64,000 nt of DNA from Litchfieldia salsa. GTDB taxonomy: Bacteria > Bacillota > Bacilli > Bacillales > Bacillaceae_L. The notes below the pieces were generated by a model. That model searched no databases. It was not told where the DNA came from and saw nothing but the letters and a program-made list of their open reading frames with translations. Positions within the stretch are counted from its first letter, which is position 1, and each line of letters starts with the position of its first letter. Both the position numbers and the translations under genes were made by a program. Where the stretch lies: contig NZ_FNJU01000002.1 in NCBI RefSeq assembly GCF_900104555.1, positions 310,001 through 374,000 on the forward strand, read 5' to 3'. Positions 1-7,069 of the stretch are shown here, piece after piece.

Positions 1-476
1 GGAAATGTACCTTGTTGAGATTCAATCGGATTTTGTGTAGCAATGACAATAAAAGGGATAGGTAATTTTCTTGTTTCACCATCAATTGTAACTTGTCTCT
101 CTTCCATAACCTCTAAAAGACTTGATTGTGTTCTTGGAGTTGCTCGATTAATTTCATCTGCTAATAAGATATTTGTCATAACAGGACCTGGACGAAGTTG
201 GAAGTCTTGTTCTTTAGGATTAAAAAACTGTATTCCTGTGACATCACTTGGAAGTACATCTGGTGTAAATTGTATTCTTTTAAATGTAGCACTTATCGAT
301 GCAGCAAAACTTTTAGCTAACATTGTTTTACCTGTACCTGGTACACTTTCTAGTAATATATGACCTTTGTTAATTAACGCATTAAGCACTAACTCTATTA
401 CATGACCTTTTCCAATAATGACTTGACCTATATTTTCTTTAATTTGCTTTACATTTTCATTTATATTATTCATCAT
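1..476 (-). CDS. MoxR-family AAA+ ATPase, 3' part outside window
   Basis: The first 158 residues of a MoxR-type AAA+ ATPase are visible; the gene runs off the left edge. A P-loop ESVPGTGKT lies near residues 43-51, a Walker B ILLADE near 103-108, and the sensor-1 region ATQNPIE near the edge. These ATPases act as chaperones that help assemble or activate metal- or VWA-domain proteins. They are usually followed by DUF58 and transglutaminase genes, which here would lie beyond base 1. Two adjacent ATGs (476 and 473) follow an AAGGAG ribosome site; 473 gives the better spacing, and the choice changes the protein by only one residue. The preceding minus-strand gene ends at 617 with its own terminator, so this gene is probably transcribed separately. 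Confidence 0.9.
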   Translation of the reverse strand, partial: MMNNINENVKQIKENIGQVIIGKGHVIELVLNALINKGHILLESVPGTGKTMLAKSFAASISATFKRIQFTPDVLPSDVTGIQFFNPKEQDFQLRPGPVMTNILLADEINRATPRTQSSLLEVMEERQVTIDGETRKLPIPFIVIATQNPIESQQGTF

Positions 477-597
477 ATCTCTCCTTAAATCTTGTATTCT
501 CAATAATAACAATTTTCCTACAATAATTTGTATTAGTCAATTAATTCCAAATAAAATATTTAACGTAAAAAAAGAAGCGAGAACAATTAATTATGAT

Positions 598-628
598 AAA
601 AAAAAGATAACATCAGTTATCTTTTTTT
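598..628 (-). terminator. intrinsic terminator overlapping the histidine kinase stop codon
   Basis: On the minus strand GATAAC and GTTATC pair around a 4-base loop and are followed by about eight U. The stem is extended by A/U pairs. The kinase stop codon (617-619) lies inside the hairpin, so the 3' UTR is almost nil. Confidence 0.75.
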
Positions 629-1900
629 TACCTTTTGTTGAATTTTATATACAGGTAAGAGAATTTTAACTGTTGTCCCTTTTCCTAATCTACTTAAAAT
701 TTGCATTTTCCCTTTATGATTATGAATAATTTTGTTACTAATGGTCAGACCAAGGCCCATGCCTTTCTCTTTTAACGTAAAAAAGGGTTCACCAATTTTG
801 TTAAGTCTTTCTTCTGGAATTCCCGGTCCGTTGTCACTAATACTAATAGCTATTTCTTGATCTTCTTGTTCAACCAAGATAATGATATTTCCACCTTTAG
901 GCATTGCTTCAATTGAATTTTTAATAATATTAATAAAAACTTGAATGAGCTGATTACGATCTCCATACATAGTAGGGTCTTTTGTTCTATCGTTAATAGT
1001 AATGTCAATTCCATATAATAAGGCTTCATGAGATGTTAGCTTAATTACATGCTCAATTAAATTCTTTAGTTTAAATGGATTAAAAATTTTCATTTGTGGC
1101 TTTGCCAGAATAAGCATCTCACTTACAATTTGGTTAATTCGATCGAGTTCTGACAAGACTATATCAACATGCTGTTCAGGAGTAGATTTCGTTTCTTTCA
1201 TTAATTGTACAAATCCTTTAATTGAAGTTAATGGATTTCGGATTTCATGAGCGATTCCTGCCGCTAATTCTCCCACAACAGACAATTTTTCCTTTCTTAG
1301 AAGCATTGATTCTGCAGCCTTTAGTTGTGTAATATCTCTTCCTATTGTTAGTAAGCCCTTCCTATTATTGGAGTCATCGTATAAAGGAACCTTTATTACA
1401 TCAAAGGTCATAATCTCACCAGACAATGCTGCAAAAGACTCTTCACACCGAGAAAGCTTACCAGCTTCCCATGCTTTTTGATCAGATTCCATACAGTATA
1501 AAAATGCTTCTTCAAAAAAAGGAACAACCTTCACCAGTTCTGCATCAGTTTTACCGTAAAAGTCTACCCCATCAAGAGCATACAGTTGTTTACCAAAGTC
1601 ATTAACCTTTAACCATCTTCCTTTACCATCTTTGAAATTAACAAAATCAGGCATCGAGTTAATCAGAATTAATAACTCGTTTTCATTTTCTTCTGCCTGT
1701 TTATGGGCTTTATGCTTTTTTATAATAAAATGAATTAATATAGCAGTGACAATTGCAAATAGTAACCCTTTAGTAAATTGTAAATTTTCATATAAAGGCG
1801 ATGATTGTTCAATTTTATTAATAAGCATGTCTGTTAATGTAATCCACACAAAGCTTATTATTAAATATATTAGTGCCAGATATTTTGAAATAAACCTCAT
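617..1900 (-). CDS. membrane sensor histidine kinase with PAS domain (sporulation-kinase-like)
   Basis: Orphan sensor kinase of about 427 residues. There is a short cytoplasmic N-terminus, a first membrane helix, a loop of about 20 residues, and a second helix. A PAS domain follows (contains PDFVNFKDGKGRWLKVN), then a HisKA dimer domain with phospho-acceptor motif AHEIRNPLTS, then an HATPase domain with N, G1 (DNGPGI) and G2 (GMGLGL) boxes. The architecture and the HEIRNPLTSIKGF signature match the Bacillus KinB/C/D/E-type kinases that feed the Spo0 phosphorelay. No response regulator gene is adjacent, which fits a phosphorelay kinase. The reading frame is open to a possible start at 1942, but the ATG at 1900 is preceded by a GGGTG-type ribosome site and puts the first helix where these proteins normally have it. 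The actual signal is unknown. Confidence 0.85.
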   Translation of the reverse strand: MRFISKYLALIYLIISFVWITLTDMLINKIEQSSPLYENLQFTKGLLFAIVTAILIHFIIKKHKAHKQAEENENELLILINSMPDFVNFKDGKGRWLKVNDFGKQLYALDGVDFYGKTDAELVKVVPFFEEAFLYCMESDQKAWEAGKLSRCEESFAALSGEIMTFDVIKVPLYDDSNNRKGLLTIGRDITQLKAAESMLLRKEKLSVVGELAAGIAHEIRNPLTSIKGFVQLMKETKSTPEQHVDIVLSELDRINQIVSEMLILAKPQMKIFNPFKLKNLIEHVIKLTSHEALLYGIDITINDRTKDPTMYGDRNQLIQVFINIIKNSIEAMPKGGNIIILVEQEDQEIAISISDNGPGIPEERLNKIGEPFFTLKEKGMGLGLTISNKIIHNHKGKMQILSRLGKGTTVKILLPVYKIQQKVKKR

Positions 1901-2003
1901 TTTACACCCACTTACTTGTTTAAAAAAAGCTAACCGTTCCATTCGATCCGATTATCATTTTTTACATATAATTATTACCAATACTCTCGATTATATCTCA
2001 CAT

Positions 2004-2032
2004 TTGACAAAATGCAAAAGTGATTATATAAT
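2004..2032 (+). promoter_or_regulatory. perfect-consensus sigma-A promoter
   Basis: TTGACA (2004-2009), a 17-base spacer and TATAAT (2027-2032), an exact match to the consensus with optimal spacing. Transcription would start near 2039, divergent from the histidine kinase, with no convincing ORF before the terminator at 2291-2336. Confidence 0.7.
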
Positions 2033-2038
2033 TAGTAA

Positions 2039-2336
2039 TTGTTGTACTCTTAATTTAAACGTAATGTTACATTTCATATATGAATTATTTGCAAATTAAA
2101 ATTTTGGCATTCCACTCAGTACTTGAGATGAGCTTATTCACACTGGATCGGCTTCGGAGCCGTTAGGACGAGAGAGAGGTAGGGCTTTCGTTGTTTAAGG
2201 ATTTCAGCAGCTACCAAGGAACATTACCGCGGCCATTTGGTAATGATAATGTATTACATTTACGGATTAATTTCGTGTCTCTTAATAAACAGGAAGTTCT
2301 CTAAGTGCAAATAGCATATGAGAACTTCCTTTTTTT
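2039..2336 (+). ncRNA. candidate structured non-coding RNA of about 300 nt
   Basis: The stretch lies between a perfect sigma-A promoter and a strong terminator and holds no credible ORF. Its sequence is more GC-rich than the flanks. It has several predicted stems: CGGCT/AGCCG around 2150-2163, GGTAG (2179-2183) with CTACC (about 2212-2216), and CATTACC/GGTAATG (about 2222-2245). It could be a trans-acting sRNA or an attenuated leader for the permease at 2495. I favour an independent RNA because a separate promoter-like pair, TTGTCT and TATATT, sits just before that gene. I could not match it to 6S RNA, SRP RNA, T-box or any riboswitch consensus I remember. Confidence 0.5.
2291..2336 (+). terminator. 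strong intrinsic terminator of the candidate ncRNA
   Basis: AGGAAGTTCTC (2291-2301) pairs perfectly with GAGAACTTCCT (2320-2330), followed by seven T on the plus strand. No plus-strand protein gene ends upstream of it within the window, which is why a non-coding transcript is inferred. Confidence 0.85.
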
Positions 2337-2494
2337 ATATAAATTAATGTAGGCTATATTGAAAAGAAAACTTGTTAATTCAAGTCTGGATGAAAAGCTT
2401 TTGCTCAACCTAGTCACTTTGTTGTTTCGTGTATAGAAATATTGTCTTACTCATGATAAACTTTTTATATTCTACTTAGAAAGGTCGACATACT

Positions 2495-3562
2495 ATGACT
2501 TCTAATAAAATAATTCAAGTTCTGCTTATGTTTTCTATCGCTTCTCTTGGAGCTTTTCTGTTTTACCTCTTGTCTTTTCCCATTCCTTGGATTCTCGGAC
2601 CACTTTCAGTCATTCTGCTTACGAAACTCATTACTAAAAAATCAACCAACCTTCCAATAGTCTTTAATAACATCGCATTGATGCTAATTGGTATTTACTT
2701 TGGTCTTTCGTTTACCAATAGTACAATTGAAACAATTATTCCTTACATCTTCCCTTTTTTACTTTCCACCGTATTATTACTTATAGTGAGTATTGGTATA
2801 AGTATTATTTTATCAAAATTCATAGAGTTAGATCCTATTACTAGTGTCTTTGGGTCCATACCTGGGGGATTATCTGAAATGGTAGCAGCGAGTGAATCGC
2901 TTTCTGCCAATTCTGCGATGGTAACGATTCTTCAAACGGTTAGACTTTTGACTGTTGTGTTTACAGTACCTTTCCTTGTTGTACATATGTTTTCTTCTAA
3001 TACAGTTCAATTTGAGCCGATTGTCTCGATCACTCAAACAGGCAACTTCCTTCATTATGGATGGTTTTTGTTAGCTATGCTAGTCGGTTGGTTGATAAGA
3101 GACCTTTTGCCAGCTGCATTCGTACTAGGCCCACTTATCGTAATTGCCAGTTTAAGTGTTATAGGAATCCCACTCCCTAATCTTGCACCTATATTATTAA
3201 TTGCTGCTCAAATAACAGTAGGAATGAGTATGGGTAATAAAATATCTATCAAAGATCTAAAACTAGCTGGTAAGTACGGGGGATATTATTTCGCTTTAAC
3301 ACTTCTATTAATTTTGACTTCCTTTGGTATTGGATACCTATTTTCAAACTTATCGACGCTTTCGTTATCTACATCTATTCTAAGTTTAGCTCCAGGTGGT
3401 ATGGTAGAGATGGTACTAACAGCTCAAAGTGTAGGTGCAGATTCTTCTGTTGTCAGTGCACTTCAACTTATTAGACTTTTATTTATTATCTTGGTTGTAC
3501 CGAGCTTCTTAAAATTCATGTTTAGGAAGGCGGAAAATAAAACCGTTAAAACAACAGTCTAA
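2495..3562 (+). CDS. AbrB-family membrane protein (putative transporter)
   Basis: Integral membrane protein of 355 residues with about ten hydrophobic helices, of the Pfam AbrB family (often mislabelled ammonia monooxygenase; unrelated to the AbrB repressor). The family's internal duplication is plain: GSIPGGLSEMV in the first half and LAPGGMVEMV in the second, each followed by a similar stretch ending in a TVRLL/LIRLL helix. The substrate is not known for most members. The start follows an AAAGG ribosome site. The next gene is 74 bases downstream on the same strand and also encodes a membrane export-type protein, so the two may be co-transcribed. Confidence 0.85.
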   Translation: MTSNKIIQVLLMFSIASLGAFLFYLLSFPIPWILGPLSVILLTKLITKKSTNLPIVFNNIALMLIGIYFGLSFTNSTIETIIPYIFPFLLSTVLLLIVSIGISIILSKFIELDPITSVFGSIPGGLSEMVAASESLSANSAMVTILQTVRLLTVVFTVPFLVVHMFSSNTVQFEPIVSITQTGNFLHYGWFLLAMLVGWLIRDLLPAAFVLGPLIVIASLSVIGIPLPNLAPILLIAAQITVGMSMGNKISIKDLKLAGKYGGYYFALTLLLILTSFGIGYLFSNLSTLSLSTSILSLAPGGMVEMVLTAQSVGADSSVVSALQLIRLLFIILVVPSFLKFMFRKAENKTVKTTV

Positions 3563-3636
3563 ATTATTCCTATAATTTTTCATAAATTAGACGATACTAC
3601 CAAATGTAACTTCTCTCCAGAATTGAGTGAATTTAG

Positions 3637-4689
3637 ATGAAAAGACTAACTAATTTATTAGGAAGTAGAATATTAAAAACAGGACTAGCGGTATTTATAA
3701 CTGCTTCAATATGTCATTTACTTGGTTTGTCTTCAATTTTTGCGGTGGTAACAGCGATTGTAACAATTGAACCAACCGTATCAGACTCGATACGGAAGGG
3801 AATTGTTAGATTACCGGCTTCTGCAATAGGAGCTGGGATATCAATGACATGTGCGTCTCTCTTAGGCGATGCTCCAATTACTTATACTCTTTCTGCAATT
3901 CTTACGATATTTTTATGTCATAAATTCAAACTGGATGCCGGAATACTTGTTGCTACTTTAACTGCTGTCACCATGATACCCTTTACTCCAGATCATTATT
4001 TATTTGCCTTTTTCACAAGACTAGGTACAACTACTATAGGACTATTTGTTTCAACAATTGTCAATTTATTAATTTTACCACCTGATTATTCAAAGAGGAT
4101 TACTCAAAACATTCTTGATGGATATGAAAATTGTTCAATCATACTATCTGAGCAATCAACAAACCTTGTAAAAGGAACACTTACATATAATCATCTAGAA
4201 TCCCAGCTAAGCATGATTGAAAAAACAATTAAAGATACATTGGTGCTTTGTGAATATAAGCGTGAGGAATGGAAATATCATCGATTTACGAAAAAGGAAG
4301 AAGATCTATTTCAATTTGAATGCAACCATCTTAAAACACTAAAACAAATACATAATCATATGCAAAATCTGTTTAACGTTCCAAACGATCGCAAGTTTTG
4401 GTGTGAAAAAGAGGAATTAAAAGTGATTACTGGAGTTAGAGCACTTTCAAATGTATTAAAGAATCCATTATGTCCGACTTCAAATAACCACCTTCTATTG
4501 ATTAATGAATTAGATAAATTGTTTATCGAAGCTAAAGGATCTAAACAACAATATACCGACTCTGGGACAAGATTTGTCCCGGAGATGATCATTTTGTTTG
4601 AAATTATTACAATTAATGATCTAATAATTGAAGTAGCAAATAGATCAACTCAAAATACAAGTGAAAGTCGTTCAAAAATAGAAGCTTGA
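3637..4689 (+). CDS. aromatic acid exporter family (FUSC/DUF939-like) protein
   Basis: Protein of 350 residues. The N-terminal 150 residues form about five membrane helices with the ArAE/FUSC pattern (VTAIVTIEPTVSDSIRKG, a family hallmark), and the C-terminal 190 residues are soluble and helical. It resembles B. subtilis YqjA/YgaE-type proteins. Export of aromatic or related organic acids is the usual guess; nothing here fixes the substrate. The ribosome site before the ATG is weak (GAGTGA), consistent with translation from a message shared with the AbrB-family gene 74 bases upstream. It ends before a hairpin at 4708-4750. Confidence 0.8.
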   Translation: MKRLTNLLGSRILKTGLAVFITASICHLLGLSSIFAVVTAIVTIEPTVSDSIRKGIVRLPASAIGAGISMTCASLLGDAPITYTLSAILTIFLCHKFKLDAGILVATLTAVTMIPFTPDHYLFAFFTRLGTTTIGLFVSTIVNLLILPPDYSKRITQNILDGYENCSIILSEQSTNLVKGTLTYNHLESQLSMIEKTIKDTLVLCEYKREEWKYHRFTKKEEDLFQFECNHLKTLKQIHNHMQNLFNVPNDRKFWCEKEELKVITGVRALSNVLKNPLCPTSNNHLLLINELDKLFIEAKGSKQQYTDSGTRFVPEMIILFEIITINDLIIEVANRSTQNTSESRSKIEA

Positions 4690-4707
4690 ACTAGGTTTTG
4701 AATGAGC

Positions 4708-4750
4708 AAAAAAAAAAGACACTCTTTGCATAATTGCAAATGGGTGTCTA
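4708..4750 (-). terminator. intrinsic terminator oriented for the minus strand
   Basis: AGACACTC (4718-4725) pairs with GGGTGTCT (4742-4749), with an inner TTTGCA/TGCAAA stem. The run of ten A at 4708-4717 makes a ten-U tail only in minus-strand RNA; the plus side has no U-tract. The nearest minus gene (stop at 5047) already has its own hairpin, so this site terminates something else. Confidence 0.8.
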
Positions 4751-5009
4751 AATAAATAGGAGAGTTAATTAAATATAATTAACATCTTGGGTGGCCCAAC
4801 CATTCATCTTCAATCCACAACAATCCTTGATTAAGATTTACCAAATCAATTTAAGTCTAAATTAGTAAGCGTTTACTAAATATCACAGGATTTTTACGTT
4901 CAAACTCAGCTGGTTGAACCACCAAAGATGTTATTTATTTTATCTAACACTTTACATTCTTACTATAACATACCAAAGCGTCGGATAACGCTTACATTAT
5001 GGCTAATTT
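4751..5009. other. intergenic stretch with possible decayed reading frame and an 18-bp palindrome
   Basis: No intact gene is seen. On the minus strand one frame reads PAEFERKNPVIFSKRLLI, stops, then continues in the same frame as DLVNLNQGLLWIEDEWLG and stops again just before the terminator at 4708-4750. It looks protein-like but is interrupted, so it may be a gene remnant. A palindrome TTAGTAA-GCGT-TTACTAA at 4862-4879 could be an operator. AAGCGT/ACGCTT pair near 4975-4993. Confidence 0.3.
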
Positions 5010-5040
5010 GTGAATTAATAGCGGTGTTTTACCACCGCTA
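5010..5040 (-). terminator. hairpin after the VWA-like gene
   Basis: TAGCGGTG (5019-5026) pairs exactly with CACCGCTA (5033-5040). On the minus strand it is followed by an AT-rich but not U-only tail, so it is a moderate terminator. It lies 7 bases past the stop codon at 5047. Confidence 0.55.
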
Positions 5041-5046
5041 TTTCCC

Positions 5047-5457
5047 TTATGCAACCATAATCGCTTTTCCAAATGGAACCTTTGGTAAAAATTCGTCCGG
5101 TACAAGCCAAAATACTTCCGTTTTCACTTTTAATTCTTCATAAAAGTAACCTGTTACATCTGTTATATAGAACAAACTATCAATATTTTCTTTTTCTGCC
5201 CATTCAAACACTTCTGTATATGAGGATTTACCATGCGTAAAATATTTTATCTGAGGCGCCTGCTTTATAGGTGATACCTCTCTAATTTTATAATCCGCCT
5301 GTACAAGTAATGATTCTGGATTCATTTCTCCAAAAAATGTAACAATATTATTAATCAGGATTGACCTTACTTGATTACTTGAAGTATCTATTGCTAAAGC
5401 TACCTTCTTATCTTTACGATCTTTTAACATAGTAAGTAAAGACCTTTGCCATCTCAT
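5047..5457 (-). CDS. stand-alone VWA-like domain (C-terminal part of DUF2201 family)
   Basis: Protein of 136 residues resembling only the C-terminal VWA-like half of DUF2201 putative metallopeptidases. It shows the VALAIDTSS strand, a middle SLLVQADYKIREV strand, SSYTEVFEW where full proteins have GGTDFRPVFE, and a DSLFYITD strand. The MIDAS motif DxSxS reads DTSSN, and other metal-binding positions look weakened. The metallopeptidase-like N-terminal half is absent, but this is not a simple 5' truncation: the ATG at 5457 follows an excellent GAGGAGGT ribosome site at correct spacing. It may therefore be a maintained single-domain protein. Function unknown; a MoxR ATPase, the usual partner type for VWA proteins, is about 5 kb away, which may be coincidence. 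Confidence 0.6.
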   Translation of the reverse strand: MRWQRSLLTMLKDRKDKKVALAIDTSSNQVRSILINNIVTFFGEMNPESLLVQADYKIREVSPIKQAPQIKYFTHGKSSYTEVFEWAEKENIDSLFYITDVTGYFYEELKVKTEVFWLVPDEFLPKVPFGKAIMVA

Positions 5458-5630
5458 CTTGTTGACCTCCTCATTATGTTTTTCTAGGGCAAGGTTATTG
5501 TACCCTTTAATTTAGTGGAATTATCATAAATTGCGAGGAAAGAAATAGTAGGCCTACCAAATTATAATTTTTTCTTTGTACATTCTTTACACCTAATGAC
5601 CAAATGCTAAATAAAATGGAGGGATACAAT

Positions 5631-5915
5631 ATGCTTGTCACTAAAGAAAAACTACTTAATCTTGTAAAAGCTAACGGAGATAAAGGAATCATAACCATTA
5701 ATGATATCCCCTACGAAATTGAACTAACAGAAGAAGGAAACGTCAGCCTGACCGGTTTTTCCTGGTCTTGGGAAAAAACTGAAGTACCGTCTGCCCACCA
5801 AGATTATGACATAAAGACAGATGATTTAGTAAAGAACAATGTTGATGACTTACCGTCATTAAATAATGTAAATCATTATAATTACTACAATAATGTTAAC
5901 GAGTTAATGATTTAA
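5631..5915 (+). CDS. small hypothetical protein with Asn/Tyr-rich tail
   Basis: Protein of 94 residues starting at the ATG at 5631, set by a GGAGGG ribosome site 7 bases upstream; an in-frame ATG at 5604 lacks one. The first 60 residues are mixed alpha/beta (VTKEKLLNLVKANGDKG, then a strand with SLTGFSWSW). The last 30 are very rich in Asn, Asp and Tyr (NHYNYYNN). No signal peptide or membrane segment. I do not recognise the family. It is a single-gene unit with a strong terminator about 50 bases downstream. Confidence 0.65.
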   Translation: MLVTKEKLLNLVKANGDKGIITINDIPYEIELTEEGNVSLTGFSWSWEKTEVPSAHQDYDIKTDDLVKNNVDDLPSLNNVNHYNYYNNVNELMI

Positions 5916-5962
5916 ATATCTTGCACACATATTTTTTCAAAAAAAACATAAACTATATTTAG

Positions 5963-6025
5963 CCGCCCACTACCAAAAGACGCTTCGTTGCGGGACTAAC
6001 CAGTTCGGATGTGGGCGGTTTTTTT
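5963..6025 (+). terminator. terminator with long bulged stem
   Basis: CCGCCCAC (5963-5970) pairs with GTGGGCGG (6011-6018), followed by seven T. The 40-base interior contains a second small stem, CGC/GCG, making this larger than an ordinary terminator. It ends the transcript of the gene at 5631-5915. Confidence 0.8.
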
Positions 6026-6036
6026 ATGCCCCAAGC

Positions 6037-6058
6037 AAAAAAGCCCGGAATCCGGACT
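6037..6058 (-). terminator. terminator of the DUF1540/HTH gene pair
   Basis: On the minus strand AGTCCGG pairs with CCGGGCT around a 3-base loop and is followed by six U. It begins 2 bases after the stop codon at 6061. Confidence 0.85.
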
Positions 6059-6060
6059 AT

Positions 6061-6309
6061 TTATTCATCAACTTTCATTTTTGAATAGTATGTTTTTTCC
6101 ACATCAATGGTTTGATTAACCGAGGAAGACCATTCCAAAAACTCCTTGCCATTAATAGTAGTCAACCCATTTTTATCTATTCCTGTTAATTTGCCCTCAT
6201 TAATTAGCTTTTCAATGGTATTTTTCCCTAATCCGGTAAGTCCCATCAATACATCTATTGGGTAATCTGTGTAATCATCAATTTCCTTCACATGCATTTT
6301 ATATTCCAT
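6061..6309 (-). CDS. small protein with excisionase-like helix-turn-helix
   Basis: Protein of 82 residues. The middle, from about residue 21 to 60, reads like a MerR/excisionase-type winged helix: MGLTGLGKNTIEKLINEGKL, a turn, then NGKEFLEW. This suggests DNA binding. The ATG at 6309 follows GGAGTG at good spacing; an upstream GTG at 6318 would overlap the ribosome site. It overlaps the end of the DUF1540 gene by 11 bases, so translation is probably coupled. No phage genes are near, so a role as a phage excisionase is not supported; a small regulator is more likely. Confidence 0.65.
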   Translation of the reverse strand: MEYKMHVKEIDDYTDYPIDVLMGLTGLGKNTIEKLINEGKLTGIDKNGLTTINGKEFLEWSSSVNQTIDVEKTYYSKMKVDE

Positions 6310-6697
6310 ATGAATCACTCCTCAACACAAAGGTTTGACAGTTGGTATCTTGACATTCATTACTGTTCATCCCATTAACCTCGATTGCTTCTGCAATACA
6401 GATTGAACCTTCACCCCAATATTTGCAACTAGATACACTGCACATTACGTTCGGATTTACTTGATATTCTGGGTTTACCAAACCCGCTGCCGTTCCTAAA
6501 ACATTAATATTATCGGCAGAACCTAAGTAACTCCATACGTTTTTAGCATCATGAAATGTCTTACACATTGTTTGATCAACAATTTCTGACATTTGTGTTT
6601 CTTGTTCATGAAGAATATCAATATTTGCTGCACCACATCTGTCACCGTATAGATAATGTGTACATGTATTCACATTACATTTAACATTTGGATTCAT
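6299..6697 (-). CDS. tandem DUF1540 cysteine-rich protein
   Basis: Protein of 132 residues with two DUF1540-type units, each with a CxxxxCxxY/W...C.A pattern followed by a CxTF end: the first from NVKCNVNTCTHYLYG to MCKTF, the second from NVMCSVSSCKYWGEG to NCQTF. The eight conserved cysteines suggest a small metal-binding or disulfide fold. DUF1540 proteins are common in spore formers and are often under sporulation control, but their function is unknown. The start at 6697 is set by GAGGTG 6 bases upstream, though in-frame GTG/ATG codons lie just before. First gene of a two-gene unit with the HTH protein. Confidence 0.8.
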   Translation of the reverse strand: MNPNVKCNVNTCTHYLYGDRCGAANIDILHEQETQMSEIVDQTMCKTFHDAKNVWSYLGSADNINVLGTAAGLVNPEYQVNPNVMCSVSSCKYWGEGSICIAEAIEVNGMNSNECQDTNCQTFVLRSDSYGI

Positions 6698-6840
6698 TTT
6701 CATCACCTCTAAAATAGGTTACCCAAAAACCTGTTTAAAAAATGTGCTAAATCATTAGAGGTACATGCACTACAACAAATACGATCATAAACATAAGATA
6801 AAGCAAGGTGCTAGTCACCATTTCTCCTACTCTGTCTTTC

Positions 6841-6865
6841 GAGGAAGTAATCTCCTTACTTCCTC
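6841..6865. other. perfect 10-bp stem-loop in the moaA/DUF1540 intergenic region
   Basis: GAGGAAGTAA and TTACTTCCTC pair perfectly around a 5-base loop. Neither side has a U-tract, so it is not a standard terminator; it could be an operator or an RNA element. A short GGTG/CACC stem lies just upstream at about 6807-6819. The remaining 6698-6961 region shows nothing I can name. Confidence 0.4.
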
Positions 6866-6961
6866 TCCCTACATAAATCAAATGTATTTTAACTGTGAGG
6901 AAACAGTTGTATAATAGAAAATACTATATTGAACTTGTTTTTTACTTCTAAAAAGTAAAAA

Positions 6962-7003
6962 GTGACCTAAATCACGAGATCATGTTTCAAGAACTGCTAT
7001 TAT
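6962..7003 (+). promoter_or_regulatory. FNR/CRP-type box and -10 element upstream of moaA
   Basis: GTGA-CCTAAA-TCAC at 6962-6975 matches the Bacillus Fnr/Crp consensus (TGTGA-N6-TCACA) in its core. An extended -10, TGC-TATTAT, has its hexamer at 6998-7003, placing the start near 7010. The box centre (6968.5) is then at about -41.5, the classic position for activation by FNR-type regulators. This predicts anaerobic or redox control of moaA. Confidence 0.65.
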
Positions 7004-7069
7004 GAAACTTATGTAATTTAAATATCAAAATAAAAAAACTATTGTTCTTAAATTAAGGGATGTGTTTTT

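Noticed and set aside
43-363. 106-residue plus-strand frame
   Set aside because: Antisense to the MoxR gene, whose Walker motifs are clear.
1746-2099. 117-residue plus-strand frame antisense to the histidine kinase
   Set aside because: It is a shadow of the kinase gene, with no ribosome site and unlikely composition.
2195-2290. T-box-like sequence ATTACCGCG in the candidate ncRNA
   Set aside because: The AGGGTGGNACCGCG consensus is not met, and the element is not adjacent to the terminator as a T-box antiterminator must be.
6061-6309. Phage excisionase
   Set aside because: The fold is similar but no integrase or phage gene lies in the window.
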